Source: Flavobacterium sp. HTF (GTDB lineage: Bacteria > Bacteroidota > Bacteroidia > Flavobacteriales > Flavobacteriaceae). From it: a stretch of 35,846 bases of DNA. Positions within the stretch are counted from its first letter, which is position 1. Each line of letters starts with the position of its first letter. This document shows, piece after piece, positions 1 to 8,040 of this stretch. The stretch spans positions 1 through 35,846 of the forward strand of contig NZ_QETH01000046.1 in the NCBI RefSeq assembly GCF_003105115.1. The letters are read 5' to 3'. Under the pieces are notes generated by a model that saw only the letters and a program-made list of their open reading frames with translations, made no database searches and was not told where the DNA came from. The position numbers and the translations under genes are program-made.

Positions 1-34
1 ATTCTATCCTTATATATGTATAGAAAAAAAACAA

Positions 35-65
35 AACCCGCCAGGTTTTGAAAACCTGACGGGTT
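35..65. terminator. Hairpin downstream of the monooxygenase gene, repeat-family core
   Basis: A 15-bp stem with one mismatch (35-49 with 51-65) closes over a single-base loop. The core AGGTTTT-N-AAAACCT matches the repeats at 9389-9478. On the minus strand it lies beyond the stop of the monooxygenase and is followed by a T run (complement of the A run at 23-30), so it can serve as its terminator. The 12-mer tatatatgtata occurs on both sides (11-22 and 83-94). Confidence 0.6.
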
Positions 66-108
66 GTTATGAGATTATACTATATATATGTATAAAATGG
101 TATTACTA

Positions 109-1119
109 TTAAAGTATCTTATTTAAGGAGTCTATTACTTCTTTTGTAAGCTGGATACTTTTAAGTTTTGCCTGATGATCATATATAGGACTTGTTACCA
201 TTAGTTCATCAATTTTTGAATAGTCTATGAACTTTTGTAAATCGACTGCCAGCTGTTTAGGGTTCCCTGTAAATGTACAGGCGGTCATTTGGTTGACATG
301 GAAACGTTCTTCTTCACTCATAATATCGTCCAGGGATGGTACTGGTGGCTGTAGCCCTTTACGATCATTACGAATTAGATTAAGAAACATTTGATATAAA
401 CTTGTTGACAGCAACTCAGCTTCTTCATTGGTGTCTGCGGCTATTATATTTACACAGGCCATTGTTTTTGGTTTGTCTAAAACATCTGATGCCTGAAAAT
501 TTTCTCTGTAGAATTCGAATGCCTGTATCATTTGTCTTGGTGCAAAATGCCCTGCGAAGGCATATGGCAATCCGTATGCTGCGGCAAGGGCTGCACTTTC
601 CATACTTGAACCAAGAATCCAGATGGGCACTTTTGTACCTTCGGCTGGAAATGCACGAACTTTTGCTGTAACGTTTTCTCCTGAGAAATAATCCTGAAGC
701 TTGCTTACATTTTGAGGAAACCGCTGTGCCTGTTCAAAAAAATCCTTTCGAATTGCTTCTGCTGTTGGCTGATCTGTTCCCGGCGCCCTTCCTAAACCTA
801 AATCGATTCTGTTGGGATAAAGGGTTTCTAATGTTCCGAATTGCTCGGCTACTATTAAAGGGGAATGGTTTGGCAACATGATTCCTCCTGAACCTACGCG
901 TATGTTTTGGGTCTGGCTTGCAATATATCCGATTAAAACAACTGTAGCAGTACTTGCTACGTGAGCCATATTGTGATGTTCAGCTAACCAAAATCTTTTA
1001 TAATCTAAATTATCGGCCAGTTGCGCGATTTCTTTTGTTTTCAAAAATGTTTCTGATGCGTTACTATCCTGAGTTATGATAGCAAGTTCTAGTATAGAGA
1101 CTGAAATTGGGTTTTTCAT
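109..1119 (-). CDS. LLM-class flavin-dependent oxidoreductase (luciferase-like monooxygenase, MsnO8-like)
   Basis: A 336-residue protein of the bacterial-luciferase-like superfamily, predicted to be a cytosolic TIM-barrel enzyme using reduced flavin. The family pattern is clear: an N-terminal SVSILELA strand, RFWLAEHHN near residues 43-51, GSGGIMLPNHSPL near 77-89, and LGLGRAPGT near 108-116, which fits the MsnO8 type. Its length is normal for the family. It is a single minus-strand gene divergent from the DUF2975 gene. The ATG at 1119 is preceded by a -7-like TAATTTTG (minus strand, 1143-1136), which would give a very short leader. The substrate cannot be told from sequence. Confidence 0.88.
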   Translation of the reverse strand: MKNPISVSILELAIITQDSNASETFLKTKEIAQLADNLDYKRFWLAEHHNMAHVASTATVVLIGYIASQTQNIRVGSGGIMLPNHSPLIVAEQFGTLETLYPNRIDLGLGRAPGTDQPTAEAIRKDFFEQAQRFPQNVSKLQDYFSGENVTAKVRAFPAEGTKVPIWILGSSMESAALAAAYGLPYAFAGHFAPRQMIQAFEFYRENFQASDVLDKPKTMACVNIIAADTNEEAELLSTSLYQMFLNLIRNDRKGLQPPVPSLDDIMSEEERFHVNQMTACTFTGNPKQLAVDLQKFIDYSKIDELMVTSPIYDHQAKLKSIQLTKEVIDSLNKIL

Positions 1120-1230
1120 GAAAATTTAATTTGCACAAAATTAATTCATTTATATGGTTGGGGTTTGTTTTCTAATGTTAATAGAATTATAATCTTTTCA
1201 GTGTTTAAGCACATTCTTCACTAATAACTT

Positions 1231-1276
1231 TTTACAGTAATTAATTATTGTTTTACAATAATTAATTATACATTTG
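1231..1276 (+). promoter_or_regulatory. Promoter with overlapping symmetric operator for the DUF2975-Xre pair
   Basis: A Bacteroidota-type promoter is visible: TTG at 1248-1250 (-33) and TACATTTG at 1269-1276 (-7), 18 bp apart. A perfect 13-bp inverted repeat (1238-1250 and 1256-1268, loop TTTTA) covers the -33 box and the spacer. The same bases also form an 18-bp direct repeat offset by exactly 21 bp (1231-1248 and 1252-1269, one mismatch), about two helical turns. That is the geometry expected for an autorepressor such as the Xre protein at 1819. Confidence 0.65.
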
Positions 1277-1300
1277 CAATAACAATCAAATTAAGTCAAA

Positions 1301-1816
1301 ATGAAAACAACTCACTTTGTTTCTAAAATCTTATTTTACATTACGCGTTTCTTATCAATAGTTTATTTCGTATTGGCGGGTTATTCTGCATTGACATTAC
1401 TTACAGGATGGTTTTTGACCTTTACTGAAAATGGAAAATATTTTCAGGTCTGTTATCCCTTTACCAATCATCCTTTAATGCTTGGCGATTATAACATGCC
1501 TTATATCGTTTTTGAATTTTTATCGCCATTGAGTCTCTATGGACTTTTCTTTTTATTGATTAGTAATATTTTCAAAATCTTTTTTCAGCCTAAATTATTC
1601 ACTCAAAATGGAATAAATCATTTAAGGCGATTCTACCTGACGAATCTGTTTGTACCTGGGATTACAATTTTTATAGCTTCAATATTTGTTTCTCTGGACA
1701 ATGAGGTGGCTATTTTTATTGTACTGCATTTTATGCTGGGCATTTTTGCTTATTTTCTGGCTGCCATTTTTAAGCAGGGGCTAAACCTTCAGAACGAACA
1801 AGACTTATTTATATAA
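1301..1816 (+). CDS. DUF2975 family membrane protein
   Basis: A 171-residue integral membrane protein with about four hydrophobic helices (roughly residues 10-38, 70-92, 112-132 and 135-158) and short loops. Size, topology and the immediately following small Xre regulator match the DUF2975 family, which typically sits next to a YozG-like HTH gene. The molecular function of the family is unknown; the pairing suggests a membrane component controlled by its partner. Start and stop are clear: the ATG follows the promoter at 1248-1276 by about 25 bp, and the downstream gene begins 2 bp after the stop, so the two are surely cotranscribed. Confidence 0.75.
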   Translation: MKTTHFVSKILFYITRFLSIVYFVLAGYSALTLLTGWFLTFTENGKYFQVCYPFTNHPLMLGDYNMPYIVFEFLSPLSLYGLFFLLISNIFKIFFQPKLFTQNGINHLRRFYLTNLFVPGITIFIASIFVSLDNEVAIFIVLHFMLGIFAYFLAAIFKQGLNLQNEQDLFI

Positions 1817-1818
1817 CT

Positions 1819-2025
1819 ATGCCAATAATTGTAAATGTTGATGTAATGCTTGCCAAACGCAAAATGCAGAGTAAGGAATTGGCAGAGAAGCTGGATATAA
1901 CGCCTGCTAATTTATCTATTCTAAAAACCGGAAAGGCAAAAGGTATTCGGTTTGATACTCTTGAAGCTATCTGCAAAATCCTGGATTGCCAGCCTGGTGA
2001 TATTTTGGAATATGTAAGCGAGTAA
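1819..2025 (+). CDS. Small Xre-family transcriptional regulator (YozG/HTH_26-like)
   Basis: A 68-residue protein consisting almost only of a Cro/C1 helix-turn-helix: LAKRKMQSKELAEKLDIT forms helices 1-2, and ANLSILKTGKAKGIRFDTL carries the recognition helix and following turn. The C-terminal ICKILDCQPGDILEY is typical of the YozG group paired with DUF2975 proteins. It begins 2 bp after the DUF2975 stop, so translation is probably coupled. It most likely autoregulates through the inverted repeat at 1238-1268; this is inferred from position, not shown. Confidence 0.85.
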   Translation: MPIIVNVDVMLAKRKMQSKELAEKLDITPANLSILKTGKAKGIRFDTLEAICKILDCQPGDILEYVSE

Positions 2026-2141
2026 TTTTCTTTTAATCGAATTTTTTTAAATATAAAAAATCGGCTTTTTGAGCCGGGTGGCATTCTATTGCCTGAATTT
2101 TTCAAATCACATTTATATAATCATCAAAAATCAATCACAAA

Positions 2142-3026
2142 ATGAACAGTTTATCAATCAAAAATCTCAGCAAAACGTATGAGAACGGCACTCAGGCGAT
2201 TGACAATTTATCGCTTGAAATTACAAACGGGATGTTTGGTCTGCTTGGACCGAATGGTGCAGGAAAATCGACTTTAATGCGAACGATTGCCGCTTTGCAG
2301 GAACCAAGTTCGGGAATTATTGAGTTTAACGGAACCAATATTCTGGAAAACCCAATGTTTATCAGGGAGAATCTGGGTTATCTGCCGCAGGAATTTGGTG
2401 TTTATCCGAAGATTTCTGCTTATCGATTATTGAATCATCTCGCGGTTCTGAAAGGAATTGTCGATAAAAGGGAAAGACATGACCAAATTCTGTATTTGTT
2501 ACAGCAAACCAATTTATTACAGCACAAAGACAAAGCGGTTCATTCTTTTTCCGGAGGAATGCGTCAGCGTTTTGGAATTGCTCAGGCTTTATTGGGAAAT
2601 CCGAAGATTATTATTGTGGATGAACCTACAGCAGGACTTGATCCCGAAGAGCGAAACCGATTCAATAATCTTTTAAGTGAAATTGGAGAAAGTATTATCG
2701 TCGTTCTGTCAACACATATTGTAGAAGACGTTAGGGATTTGTGCACGAAAATGGCAATTATCTCTAACGGAAGATTGATTTTAGAAGGAAATCCAAATGA
2801 AGCAATTGATTCTTTGAAAGGTAAAATCTGGACAAAGGCGATTCATAAAACTGAATTAAAAGATTACCAGGAAAATTTTGATATTATTTCGTCGCATTTG
2901 AATTCAGGGAAAATCAATATTCATGTTTTCTCAGAACATCAGCCTGATTCTGGTTTTGAAATGGCTGTTCCGGATTTAAGTGATGTCTATTTCAATATTT
3001 TATCTCAAAATCAACTTAAAAAATAA
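2142..3026 (+). CDS. ABC transporter ATP-binding protein
   Basis: A 294-residue ABC ATPase. Walker A is GPNGAGKST (residues 36-44), the signature is SFSGGMRQR (about 137-145), and Walker B is IIIVDEPTAGLDP, followed by the switch histidine in STHIVED. Q-loop YLPQEFG is present. The last ~70 residues form a poorly conserved C-terminal extension, as is common in exporters of the ABC-2 class. The stop is 4 bp upstream of the permease/peptidase start at 3031, so the two genes form one operon and presumably one transporter at the inner membrane. The substrate is unknown. The 116-bp upstream gap has a small stem (2062-2076) but no clear promoter. Confidence 0.93.
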   Translation: MNSLSIKNLSKTYENGTQAIDNLSLEITNGMFGLLGPNGAGKSTLMRTIAALQEPSSGIIEFNGTNILENPMFIRENLGYLPQEFGVYPKISAYRLLNHLAVLKGIVDKRERHDQILYLLQQTNLLQHKDKAVHSFSGGMRQRFGIAQALLGNPKIIIVDEPTAGLDPEERNRFNNLLSEIGESIIVVLSTHIVEDVRDLCTKMAIISNGRLILEGNPNEAIDSLKGKIWTKAIHKTELKDYQENFDIISSHLNSGKINIHVFSEHQPDSGFEMAVPDLSDVYFNILSQNQLKK

Positions 3027-3030
3027 AGTT

Positions 3031-6000
3031 ATGTTTTCTAAATTAATTCAATTTGAATGGCATAACAATACCAGAAACTGGACATTTTATGCCACTTTTA
3101 TCCTATATCTGATTTTGGGATTTTTTGTGAGTGCTTTTGCCAACTTTTCATTTTCGGGTGCTTATAAAAATAGTCCTTTTGTACTTACATATGCTATAGG
3201 CCTGATATCACTAATGACGATTTTCTCGACAACACTTCAGGTTGCGCAAAGTTTCTTAAGAGAATATGAAACAAAATTCGATACTATAATCTTCTCCACT
3301 CCTATATCTAAATTTCACTATTTGGGAAGTAAATTTATTATCGAATTTGTAATTGCTGTTGCTTCTTTTGGAATGTTTATTATCGGAATGATTGTCGGCC
3401 ATCAAATGTCCTGGATTCCGAAAAGCGAAATTGGTCCTTTTGAAATCCTAAATTACATCTGGCCTTATCTGGTTATCGTTATTCCTAATATCCTATTATG
3501 CCTTTCTATTCTGGCAGCACTGGCGTGGCTCACGCGAAGCAAACTTTTTATATATGTTGGCGGACTATTTATTTACATCTTATATATAGCCGGTTCGATT
3601 TTTTCGAATTCGCCCATATTTGCAAATGCCTCTCCGTCTTCCGCGAAAGCGATGTCTTTGGCAGCAAAAGCAGATCCGTTTGGTCTGGCTGCTTTTTTAG
3701 AACAAACAAGATATTGGACTTCAGTTGAAAAAAACACGGAACTAATTTCGCTTTCAGGAAATTTTCTATTTAATCGAATGCTTTGGTTTTGTATTTCGTT
3801 AGTTCTGATTTTTGTTTCGTATCAACTGTTTTCATTTAGAAAAACAAAAACCAAAAAAGTAAAAACAGTAAAATTCGGTCCAAAAACGACCAAGGCTTTT
3901 TCTTCTAAAATTCCGAAACAGGTTGAATTCAAAACCAGAAAACACAATTGGGCTGTTTTTAAAAGCAATTTAAAGATGGATATTTATTTAGTGCTGAAAG
4001 GAATTCCATTTTTACTGATTGCATTTTTGTTTTCAGGATTATTAATGATTGAGATTTCAGATGAAATTGACGGAGGGGTCAGACTGGCAGAAAACATTAC
4101 CAATACGGCTTTGATGGTTTCTACAATTATGGATCGTCTGCCTTTTATTCTGATTTTGATACTGCTGTTTTACAGTAGTGAATTACTAAATCGAAGTGAG
4201 AATTCCAGATTTGAAATGCTGGAAAATACGACACCTTATTCTTCATTTACTGTTTTGCTTTCCAAACTGACTGCGCTTTTTATAATTCCGCTGATTTTTA
4301 TTGGAATCAGTATTTTTATCGGGCTTACTTTTCAGATCATGAATGCAAATGCTCCGATCGAAACCGGCCTTTACATTTCGCTGTTTTATTATATCGGATT
4401 TCCTTTGTTTCTGATTTCGATTTTGGTAATTGCCATTCAGACTTTTATTAAAAACAAATATTCAGCGCTGACCGTTTCTGCTTTTATCGTTCTTTTATTT
4501 TGTACACGAATTGGCGTGCAATTGGGGATTTCACATCCGTTATTGCGATATGGCGATTCTTTTAAAAGGGAATATTTTGATTTGAATGGTTTCGGAAGTT
4601 ATACTTTTCCATTTCATATTTCGATGTTGTACAATTTTGGTTTTGCTCTAATTCTATTGACATTGACGGGAATTTTATGGAAACGAAATTCTGCCATTTT
4701 AAAAACTATCCGTAGGAATTCATTCAATTCCGCTCAAAAAATAGCTTTTACTTTTGGGATTATCCTTTTTTCAGGTTTTGGAAGTTATCTTTTTTACAAA
4801 GCCAATATTGAATATCCATATTTGACAGAGGAAACTCAGAATAACTGGAGCGAACAATATGAAAAACAATTTAAAAAATATGCCAATCTCGCACAGCCGA
4901 CTATTCTTTCCGTAAAAAGCAATGTCGATTTATTTCCTGAAAAAAATCGTTACGAGGTAAGCGGTAGTTATGAATTGATCAATAATTCAGAAAAACCAAT
5001 TGATAGTTTACTCCTATATATAGATCGAAATTCGAAACTTACTTCTGTTCAAATTCCGAATGCTAAAAATCTGAATGATGTTTCAGCTTTCCAGCATTAT
5101 TGGTATCGAATGGAAAAGCCTTTGAAGCCAAAGCAGAGAATAAAAATGAATTTTTCTTTTGAGTCCGGCTGGTCTCCTTTTAAAGGTCATACTTCATTTA
5201 ATTCTATTATTAAAAATGGCTCGTTTATGCGAATAAGCCGTTATTATCCGATTTTTGGTTATCAGGAATCTAATGAAATCAGCAGTAAAAAAGAGCGCAG
5301 AAAAAGACATTTAAATCCGCAGAATCCGTTAAAAAAACTGGAAGATAAATCTAAAATCGAAAATGATTTTATTGATTATGATGTTGTGGTTTCGACTTCA
5401 AAAAATCAAACCGCAATTGGTATTGGAGAGTTAAAGGCAAACTGGAAAAAAGAGAATCGCAATTATTTTCATTATAAGTCTAATGGGAAAATTCCGTTTC
5501 GATTTGCCTTTTCTTCTGCTGAATATCAAATTCAAAAAACGAATTATAAAGGCATTTCGATCGAGGTTTATTTTGATAAAAGACATTTTAGAAATGTGAA
5601 AAAATTAATTCAGGATGTAAAAAACACTCTGGATTACTGCCAAAACAGCTTTGGGAAATATCCATATAAAACGATTCGTTATGCCGAAGTTTCTGCTTTC
5701 GCCGATGGGTTCGCTGCGACTTCCTATCCGTCGACGGTTTTTATGAAAGAGAATTTTGGTTTTTACAGTGATCTTTCAAACAAAAACAAAGAAGACGTAA
5801 TCAATCAATTAACGGCTCATGAATTGTCGCATGAGTGGTGGGGAAATGCACAGATAAGTCCGGAACAAAAAGAAGGAAGCTGGATTCTGACAGAAACTTT
5901 GGCGCAATATACCGAACTGATGCTATATGAAAAAGAACATGGCTTGGAAAAAGCACTGGAAACTTTAAAAATTCATCTCGATTTGTATTTGAGCAGTCGA

Positions 6001-6564
6001 AGTTATGATCCGGAAACTCCATTATATAAAACAAATTACGAAACGCCGCACCTACCTTATGATAAAGGAATGCTGGTTATGCATCAGTTATTCGTTTTAA
6101 TTGGAGAAGAAAAAGTAAATCTTGCGTTGAAAAACTTTCTAAATCATTATAAATATCCAAATCAGATTCCGGATTCAGAAAATTTACTGAGCGAAATCTA
6201 TGCTGTAACCGATTCAAAACTTCATCCGAAGCTGGATGAAATGTTTAAAAAGATAATCACGTATTCTTCTAAAATATCAGAAGTTGAAAGCGTAAAAAAC
6301 AATAACTTTTATGAAGTTTCCTTTAAAGCAGATTCTAAAAAACATATCGAAAATGCGACAGGAATTCGAAAACAAATTCTGAACGATTCGACAATTGATA
6401 TTGGAATCTATGATGAAAATGGAAAATTATTGCGTTATATTTTCCCGATCAAAAACAATAAAATTGAAGGAAAAATTAAAACCAAAACCAAACCTCAACG
6501 AATTGTAATTGATCCTTATTTGATGAATATTGACACTTTTATAAAAGAAAAGGAAATTGATTAA
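3031..6564 (+). CDS. ABC-2 type permease fused to an M1-family metallopeptidase domain
   Basis: A 1177-residue fusion. Roughly residues 1-565 hold two blocks of about six membrane helices each (ABC-2-like permease halves) separated by a basic linker near 270-310. One more helix follows near 570-590, then a large domain presumably outside the membrane. This ends in an M1-like gluzincin core with HELSH at 930-934 followed by WWGN. The likely third zinc ligand is E955 in TETLAQY, 20 residues after the second His, where classical M1 enzymes have 18. The usual GAMEN exopeptidase motif is not evident in the expected region (GFAATSYPS). The open frame extends upstream to 2980, but that start lies inside the ATPase gene; ATG 3031, 4 bp after the ATPase stop, is preferred. 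The role of the peptidase in transport is unknown. Confidence 0.9.
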   Translation: MFSKLIQFEWHNNTRNWTFYATFILYLILGFFVSAFANFSFSGAYKNSPFVLTYAIGLISLMTIFSTTLQVAQSFLREYETKFDTIIFSTPISKFHYLGSKFIIEFVIAVASFGMFIIGMIVGHQMSWIPKSEIGPFEILNYIWPYLVIVIPNILLCLSILAALAWLTRSKLFIYVGGLFIYILYIAGSIFSNSPIFANASPSSAKAMSLAAKADPFGLAAFLEQTRYWTSVEKNTELISLSGNFLFNRMLWFCISLVLIFVSYQLFSFRKTKTKKVKTVKFGPKTTKAFSSKIPKQVEFKTRKHNWAVFKSNLKMDIYLVLKGIPFLLIAFLFSGLLMIEISDEIDGGVRLAENITNTALMVSTIMDRLPFILILILLFYSSELLNRSENSRFEMLENTTPYSSFTVLLSKLTALFIIPLIFIGISIFIGLTFQIMNANAPIETGLYISLFYYIGFPLFLISILVIAIQTFIKNKYSALTVSAFIVLLFCTRIGVQLGISHPLLRYGDSFKREYFDLNGFGSYTFPFHISMLYNFGFALILLTLTGILWKRNSAILKTIRRNSFNSAQKIAFTFGIILFSGFGSYLFYKANIEYPYLTEETQNNWSEQYEKQFKKYANLAQPTILSVKSNVDLFPEKNRYEVSGSYELINNSEKPIDSLLLYIDRNSKLTSVQIPNAKNLNDVSAFQHYWYRMEKPLKPKQRIKMNFSFESGWSPFKGHTSFNSIIKNGSFMRISRYYPIFGYQESNEISSKKERRKRHLNPQNPLKKLEDKSKIENDFIDYDVVVSTSKNQTAIGIGELKANWKKENRNYFHYKSNGKIPFRFAFSSAEYQIQKTNYKGISIEVYFDKRHFRNVKKLIQDVKNTLDYCQNSFGKYPYKTIRYAEVSAFADGFAATSYPSTVFMKENFGFYSDLSNKNKEDVINQLTAHELSHEWWGNAQISPEQKEGSWILTETLAQYTELMLYEKEHGLEKALETLKIHLDLYLSSRSYDPETPLYKTNYETPHLPYDKGMLVMHQLFVLIGEEKVNLALKNFLNHYKYPNQIPDSENLLSEIYAVTDSKLHPKLDEMFKKIITYSSKISEVESVKNNNFYEVSFKADSKKHIENATGIRKQILNDSTIDIGIYDENGKLLRYIFPIKNNKIEGKIKTKTKPQRIVIDPYLMNIDTFIKEKEID

Positions 6565-6570
6565 AGTTTT

Positions 6571-6651
6571 GCCACAGATTAAAAGGATTTTTTTTGGAGT
6601 TTTTGCTTTAGCGTAAGCAAAAAAATCATTTTTAATTCTTTAATCTGTGGC
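6571..6651. terminator. Long inverted repeat between convergent genes, probable bidirectional terminator
   Basis: A perfect 13-bp outer stem (6571-6583 with 6639-6651, GCCACAGATTAAA and complement) encloses an inner stem (TTTTTGCTT near 6600-6608 with AAGCAAAAA). T runs flank both sides. It separates the permease/peptidase gene (plus) from the deacetylase-like gene (minus) and could terminate both. The words (CACAGATT and variants) resemble those at 16947-17044, so it also belongs to the intergenic repeat population. Confidence 0.6.
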
Positions 6652-6659
6652 TCTATTTT

Positions 6660-7874
6660 TTATTTCAGCTGAATGAAAATCTGCTTGTGAGTTGTTTTTC
6701 CATCCTCTTTAATTTTTAAATCCGGATTATTTGATTCGATTTCAAATTTTGAAGCAGTATCAATAGTTAATGAAATATCACGATATCTAAACGTTTGGGG
6801 AATTTCTGGCAGCGCAATTGTGACTTCAATTTCTTTATCTCGTTGCTGATAATCGACTTTTATCCGGTCTCTTAGCCAGATATATTCATATACTTCCTGC
6901 CACGGCGCCATCCAGATTGAATCGTTTCCTTTTACACCATATTTATCAGCAAGCGCTGTCATATAATATTTGAAATCAGGAAAACGCATACTTAAGTTCC
7001 ACAAATTTGTAGTTCCTGTTCCGTGTGTAAATTCGTTAAACCAAAGTGCATTTGGCTGTTTTATAATTGAATCTAATGTTTTTAAATAATGATCCATTGT
7101 TTTAAAACCAATCGTATCTTTTGAACTCTGCACAAAAGTTCTTGCCGTAATCATTTTATCTAAATTTACTTTTGAATCAACTTTAAAAACTGGGCCAACA
7201 CCATAATAAGACGCTACCGAAAGATGTCCGTTATTAAGTGCCTCTTTTTCATATTCTAAATGATAACCTGTATCGCCTTGTCCGCCGGGAACTACAAAAT
7301 GTGACATTGTAAAATCAAGGTTTTGTTTTATCGAAGTTGTATTTTCAGTTACTTCTGTCAAATAATTTGTGCCGTGTTTTGTTGCGTGATGAAAACCGTG
7401 GTTAAGAATATCCCAACCTGCATTATACATTTCTTTTACCTCTGCCCAGGAAAGATGCCCCCGATAAGCAGAAAAGTCTCCAATTGCTCCTCCATTTATA
7501 GCTAATCCCAACTTAAACGGAATTTTATTTCCCATTCCATCCGAATAAAAAAGTCCTTTTGAAGTTGTTCCATCACCGCCCTGATCAATTTTCCATTCGT
7601 TAATCGAAGATTTGCTGATTTTTCCACCATTTAAAAGAGGAAATGCTGTTAAATACGCTGATCTGTATCCATCGTCGAGCGTAAAACTATATGCTAAATG
7701 TTTGTTGAATTTTAAAGGAGCGACTTTAATCTTTACCTTATCTGCCGATTTTACTTTTATTTTAAATGAAATCGTTTTTGATCGTGAAGAATCTTTTTCA
7801 ATTATTTCATTTGAAAAACTATTAAAACTGCCAAACATTGTAGCAATTAGTATAAGGAGAATTCGTTTAGACAT
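6660..7874 (-). CDS. Secreted polysaccharide deacetylase-like protein (NodB/CE4 fold)
   Basis: A 404-residue protein with an N-terminal signal sequence (MSKRILLILIATMFGSFNSF, then SNE). A NodB-like motif 1 is visible as SFTLDDGYRSAY (near 67-78), and a motif-2-like NHGFHHATKHG (near 157-167) supplies the metal-binding histidines. GGQGDTGYH and the FTHGT segment are consistent with later CE4 motifs. The C-terminal ~70 residues look like a beta-rich accessory domain. It probably removes acyl groups from a surface or extracellular glycan, but the substrate is not evident. It is a single minus-strand gene, convergent with the ABC operon and divergent from the sigma-54 regulator. Confidence 0.75.
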   Translation of the reverse strand: MSKRILLILIATMFGSFNSFSNEIIEKDSSRSKTISFKIKVKSADKVKIKVAPLKFNKHLAYSFTLDDGYRSAYLTAFPLLNGGKISKSSINEWKIDQGGDGTTSKGLFYSDGMGNKIPFKLGLAINGGAIGDFSAYRGHLSWAEVKEMYNAGWDILNHGFHHATKHGTNYLTEVTENTTSIKQNLDFTMSHFVVPGGQGDTGYHLEYEKEALNNGHLSVASYYGVGPVFKVDSKVNLDKMITARTFVQSSKDTIGFKTMDHYLKTLDSIIKQPNALWFNEFTHGTGTTNLWNLSMRFPDFKYYMTALADKYGVKGNDSIWMAPWQEVYEYIWLRDRIKVDYQQRDKEIEVTIALPEIPQTFRYRDISLTIDTASKFEIESNNPDLKIKEDGKTTHKQIFIQLK

Positions 7875-7994
7875 AAAATTTAGTAGTTCATTTTCGAGCT
7901 AAAAGTACATTTCTTTTTGAAAAAAATATTTTAAAACTGATTATACTCCAAAAATAATTTCTGCTGAATCAAAAAAGAGAAGTGATTTTAAACC

Positions 7995-8002
7995 TAAATT
8001 TG
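7995..8002 (+). promoter_or_regulatory. Candidate -7 box of the sigma-54 activator gene
   Basis: TAAATTTG matches TAnnTTTG and lies 38 bp upstream of the preferred ATG at 8041. No convincing TTG -33 element sits at the right distance, so the call is tentative. Confidence 0.35.
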
Positions 8003-8040
8003 TACATCAAAATACCAATTTGGTTTTAGTTTATCAGCAA

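Noticed and set aside
2062..2076. Small stem CGGCT/AGCCG after the Xre gene as a terminator
   Set aside because: There is no T run on the plus strand; the T-rich side would serve the minus strand, where no gene ends.
2980..3030. Upstream start of the permease/peptidase gene
   Set aside because: It lies inside the ATPase gene; ATG 3031 is 4 bp after that stop and gives a normal N terminus.
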